This document shows positions 62,599-64,000 of a stretch of DNA of 64,000 nucleotides, piece after piece. Numbering within the stretch: position 1 is the first letter of the stretch; each line of letters opens with the position of its first letter. The notes beneath the pieces were generated by a model, which searched no databases, was not told the DNA's origin, and worked only from the letters and a program-made list of their open reading frames with translations. Source of the DNA: Polaromonas sp. JS666 (GTDB lineage: Bacteria; Pseudomonadota; Gammaproteobacteria; Burkholderiales; Burkholderiaceae_C); NCBI RefSeq assembly GCF_900103405.1, contig NZ_FNHX01000002.1, positions 376,496 through 440,495 on the forward strand, written 5' to 3'. Made by a program: the position numbers and the translations under genes.

Positions 62599-63759
62599 TT
62601 GTCCGATTCGTCCACCTCTTCCGCCGCTCCCGAAACCCTGCTGAAGACGCCGCTGCACGCGCTGCACCTGGAGCTGGGCGCGCGCATGGTGCCTTTCGCG
62701 GGCTATTCCATGCCGGTGCAATACCCCGCGGGCCTGATGGCCGAGCACCACCACACACGCCAGGCCGCCGGCCTCTTTGACGTCTCCCACATGGGCCAGC
62801 TGCGCCTGGTGGGGGCCGACGCCGCGGCGGCGCTGGAATCGCTGATCCCGGTCGACGTGGTGGACCTGCCCGCCGGCAAGCAGCGCTACGGCCTGCTGCT
62901 CAATGACGAGGGGGGCATCATCGACGACCTGATGTTCTTCAACCGCGACTACGCCCATGGCGGTGACCTGTTTGTCATCGTCAACGGCGCCTGCAAAGTG
63001 GGCGATATCGCGCACATCCAGGCAAAGATAGGTTCTCGCTGCCAAGTCATTCCCATGCCCGAGATGGCGCTGCTGGCGCTGCAGGGCCCGCAGGCCGTCG
63101 CCGCGCTGCAGCGCCTGGCGCCCGGCGTCGAAAAGCTGGTGTTCATGACCGGCGGGCGCTTCACGGTGGCCGGCTGCGACTGTTTCCTCACGCGCAGCGG
63201 CTACACCGGTGAAGACGGCTTTGAAATTTCCGTCCATGGCTCGCAGGCGGAGACGCTGGCGCGCGCGCTGCTCGCCCAGCCCGAGGTCAAGCCCATAGGC
63301 CTGGGCGCGCGCAACTCGCTGCGCCTGGAAGCGGGCCTGTGCCTTTACGGCAACGACATCGACACCACCACCACGCCGGTGGAAGCCAGCCTCAACTGGG
63401 CCATGCAAAAAGTGCGGCGCACGGGCGGCGCGCGCGCGGGCGGTTTCCCCGGCGCGGACAAAATCCTGGCCCAGCTGGCCGACCCCGCCACGCTGGCGCG
63501 CAAGCGCGTGGGCCTGGTGGCGCTGGAGCGCGTTCCCGTGCGCGACCACACCGAGCTGCAAAGCACCGACGGCACGGTGATCGGCGAAGTCACCAGTGGC
63601 CTGCTGGGCCCGACCATCAACCAGCCGGTGGCCATGGGCTATGTGAAACCCGAATTCGCCGCCCTGGGCACACGCGTGAACGCCATCGTGCGCGGCAAGG
63701 CCGTGCCCATGGAAGTCGCGGCCATGCCTTTTGTCCCCACCCGCTACTACCGCGGCTAA
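62599..63759 (+). CDS. gcvT: Glycine cleavage system T protein (aminomethyltransferase)
   Basis: 386 aa from a TTG at 62599 with CGGAGAA upstream. Further upstream the frame is riboswitch RNA. Family features are MVPFAGYSMPVQYPAGLMAE, HTRQAAGLFDVSHMGQLRL, GEDGFEISVHG and the C-terminal GYVKPEFAALGTRVNAIV. It moves the aminomethyl carbon from lipoyl H protein to tetrahydrofolate, releasing ammonia. Under control of the riboswitch and cotranscribed with gcvH. Confidence 0.96.
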   Translation: MSDSSTSSAAPETLLKTPLHALHLELGARMVPFAGYSMPVQYPAGLMAEHHHTRQAAGLFDVSHMGQLRLVGADAAAALESLIPVDVVDLPAGKQRYGLLLNDEGGIIDDLMFFNRDYAHGGDLFVIVNGACKVGDIAHIQAKIGSRCQVIPMPEMALLALQGPQAVAALQRLAPGVEKLVFMTGGRFTVAGCDCFLTRSGYTGEDGFEISVHGSQAETLARALLAQPEVKPIGLGARNSLRLEAGLCLYGNDIDTTTTPVEASLNWAMQKVRRTGGARAGGFPGADKILAQLADPATLARKRVGLVALERVPVRDHTELQSTDGTVIGEVTSGLLGPTINQPVAMGYVKPEFAALGTRVNAIVRGKAVPMEVAAMPFVPTRYYRG

Positions 63760-63798
63760 AGCCTTCTTTCCCCACCCCTCAACCCTCCGGAGATTCTC

Positions 63799-64000
63799 AT
63801 GACCGTCAAATACACCGAAGACCACGAATGGCTCAAGATTGAAGGCGACACCGCCACCGTCGGCATCACCGTGCATGCGCAGGATGCGCTGGGCGACGTG
63901 GTGTTTGTGGACCTGCCCGCCGTGGGCACGAGCTTCGCGCAAAAGGAAACCGCCGGCGTGGTCGAGTCGGTCAAGGCCGCCGCCGACGTCTACATGCCCG
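63799..64000 (+). CDS. gcvH: Glycine cleavage system H protein (partial)
   Basis: The ATG at 63799 has CCGGAGATT upstream. The first 67 residues are present and the rest runs past the window end. [20 protein letters not shown] starts the protein, and the lipoyl-lysine is in [13 protein letters not shown] near residue 60. It carries the aminomethyl group between the P and T proteins. Confidence 0.96.
   Translation, partial: MTVKYTEDHEWLKIEGDTATVGITVHAQDALGDVVFVDLPAVGTSFAQKETAGVVESVKAAADVYMP

Overview
The window is GC-rich chromosomal DNA from a betaproteobacterium, most likely order Burkholderiales, family Comamonadaceae (Polaromonas/Variovorax/Rhodoferax-like). The evidence is the mix of genes: a Bug-type solute-binding protein, an EpsA/B/E/F/G/L exopolysaccharide system, aromatic-acid catabolism, a tandem glycine riboswitch before gcvT, and an intergenic repeat whose spurious translation ('ERSEFS') is common in that order. 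The genus is inferred, not proven.

Region 1 (1-3190): a tRNA-Gly(CCC) followed by what reads as a decayed sedentary chromosomal integron. Five small minus-strand cassette genes of unknown function are separated by attC-like sites. They end at an attI-like region and a plus-strand intI pseudogene with at least one internal deletion and a frame change. The array should therefore be immobile unless another integrase acts on it.

Region 2 (3190-14710): a LysR/oxidoreductase divergent pair, then a complete upper phthalate pathway. The oxygenase and decarboxylase lie on the minus strand with a Bug binding protein and an EamA transporter. The reductase, the dihydrodiol dehydrogenase and a MarR regulator lie on the plus strand. 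A palindrome in the divergent promoter is a candidate MarR operator. Convergent to these is a CoA-transferase pair (3-oxoadipate or 3-oxoacid), itself divergent from a PAS-LuxR regulator, so the product protocatechuate may be routed to the beta-ketoadipate pathway.

Region 3 (14710-33090): housekeeping and stress genes. These include a Ser/Thr kinase-universal stress protein fusion overlapping a metallophosphoesterase, an HPF-like protein, a second LysR/oxidoreductase pair, catalase-peroxidase KatG flanked by carboxymuconolactone-decarboxylase-fold proteins, a thioesterase, DMT and LysE exporters, an SDR, ETF-ubiquinone oxidoreductase, and a TetR/saccharopine-dehydrogenase-like pair with two clear operators. 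A large imperfect inverted repeat lies at 20.4-21.0 kb.

Region 4 (33.1-54.9 kb): an exopolysaccharide locus in two converging arms. The plus-strand arm carries galE, a small anchored protein, flippase, polymerase, glycosyltransferases, an acyltransferase, a GMC oxidoreductase, an epimerase-like protein and an acetyltransferase. The minus-strand arm carries the regulator EpsA, the initiating sugar transferase, an outer-membrane barrel EpsL, the exporter EpsE, chain-length protein EpsF, kinase EpsG and a WecG-type transferase. A VanZ-like protein sits between them. No exosortase is seen although the regulator and export genes are of the exosortase-associated type.

Region 5 (55.0-64.0 kb): two tandem membrane-anchored TAXI-type proteins with no TRAP permease of their own, a D-erythronate dehydrogenase-like gene followed by a DctPQM TRAP transporter with a terminator hairpin after dctP, a hypothetical gene, and a tandem glycine riboswitch controlling gcvT and gcvH (cut by the window end).
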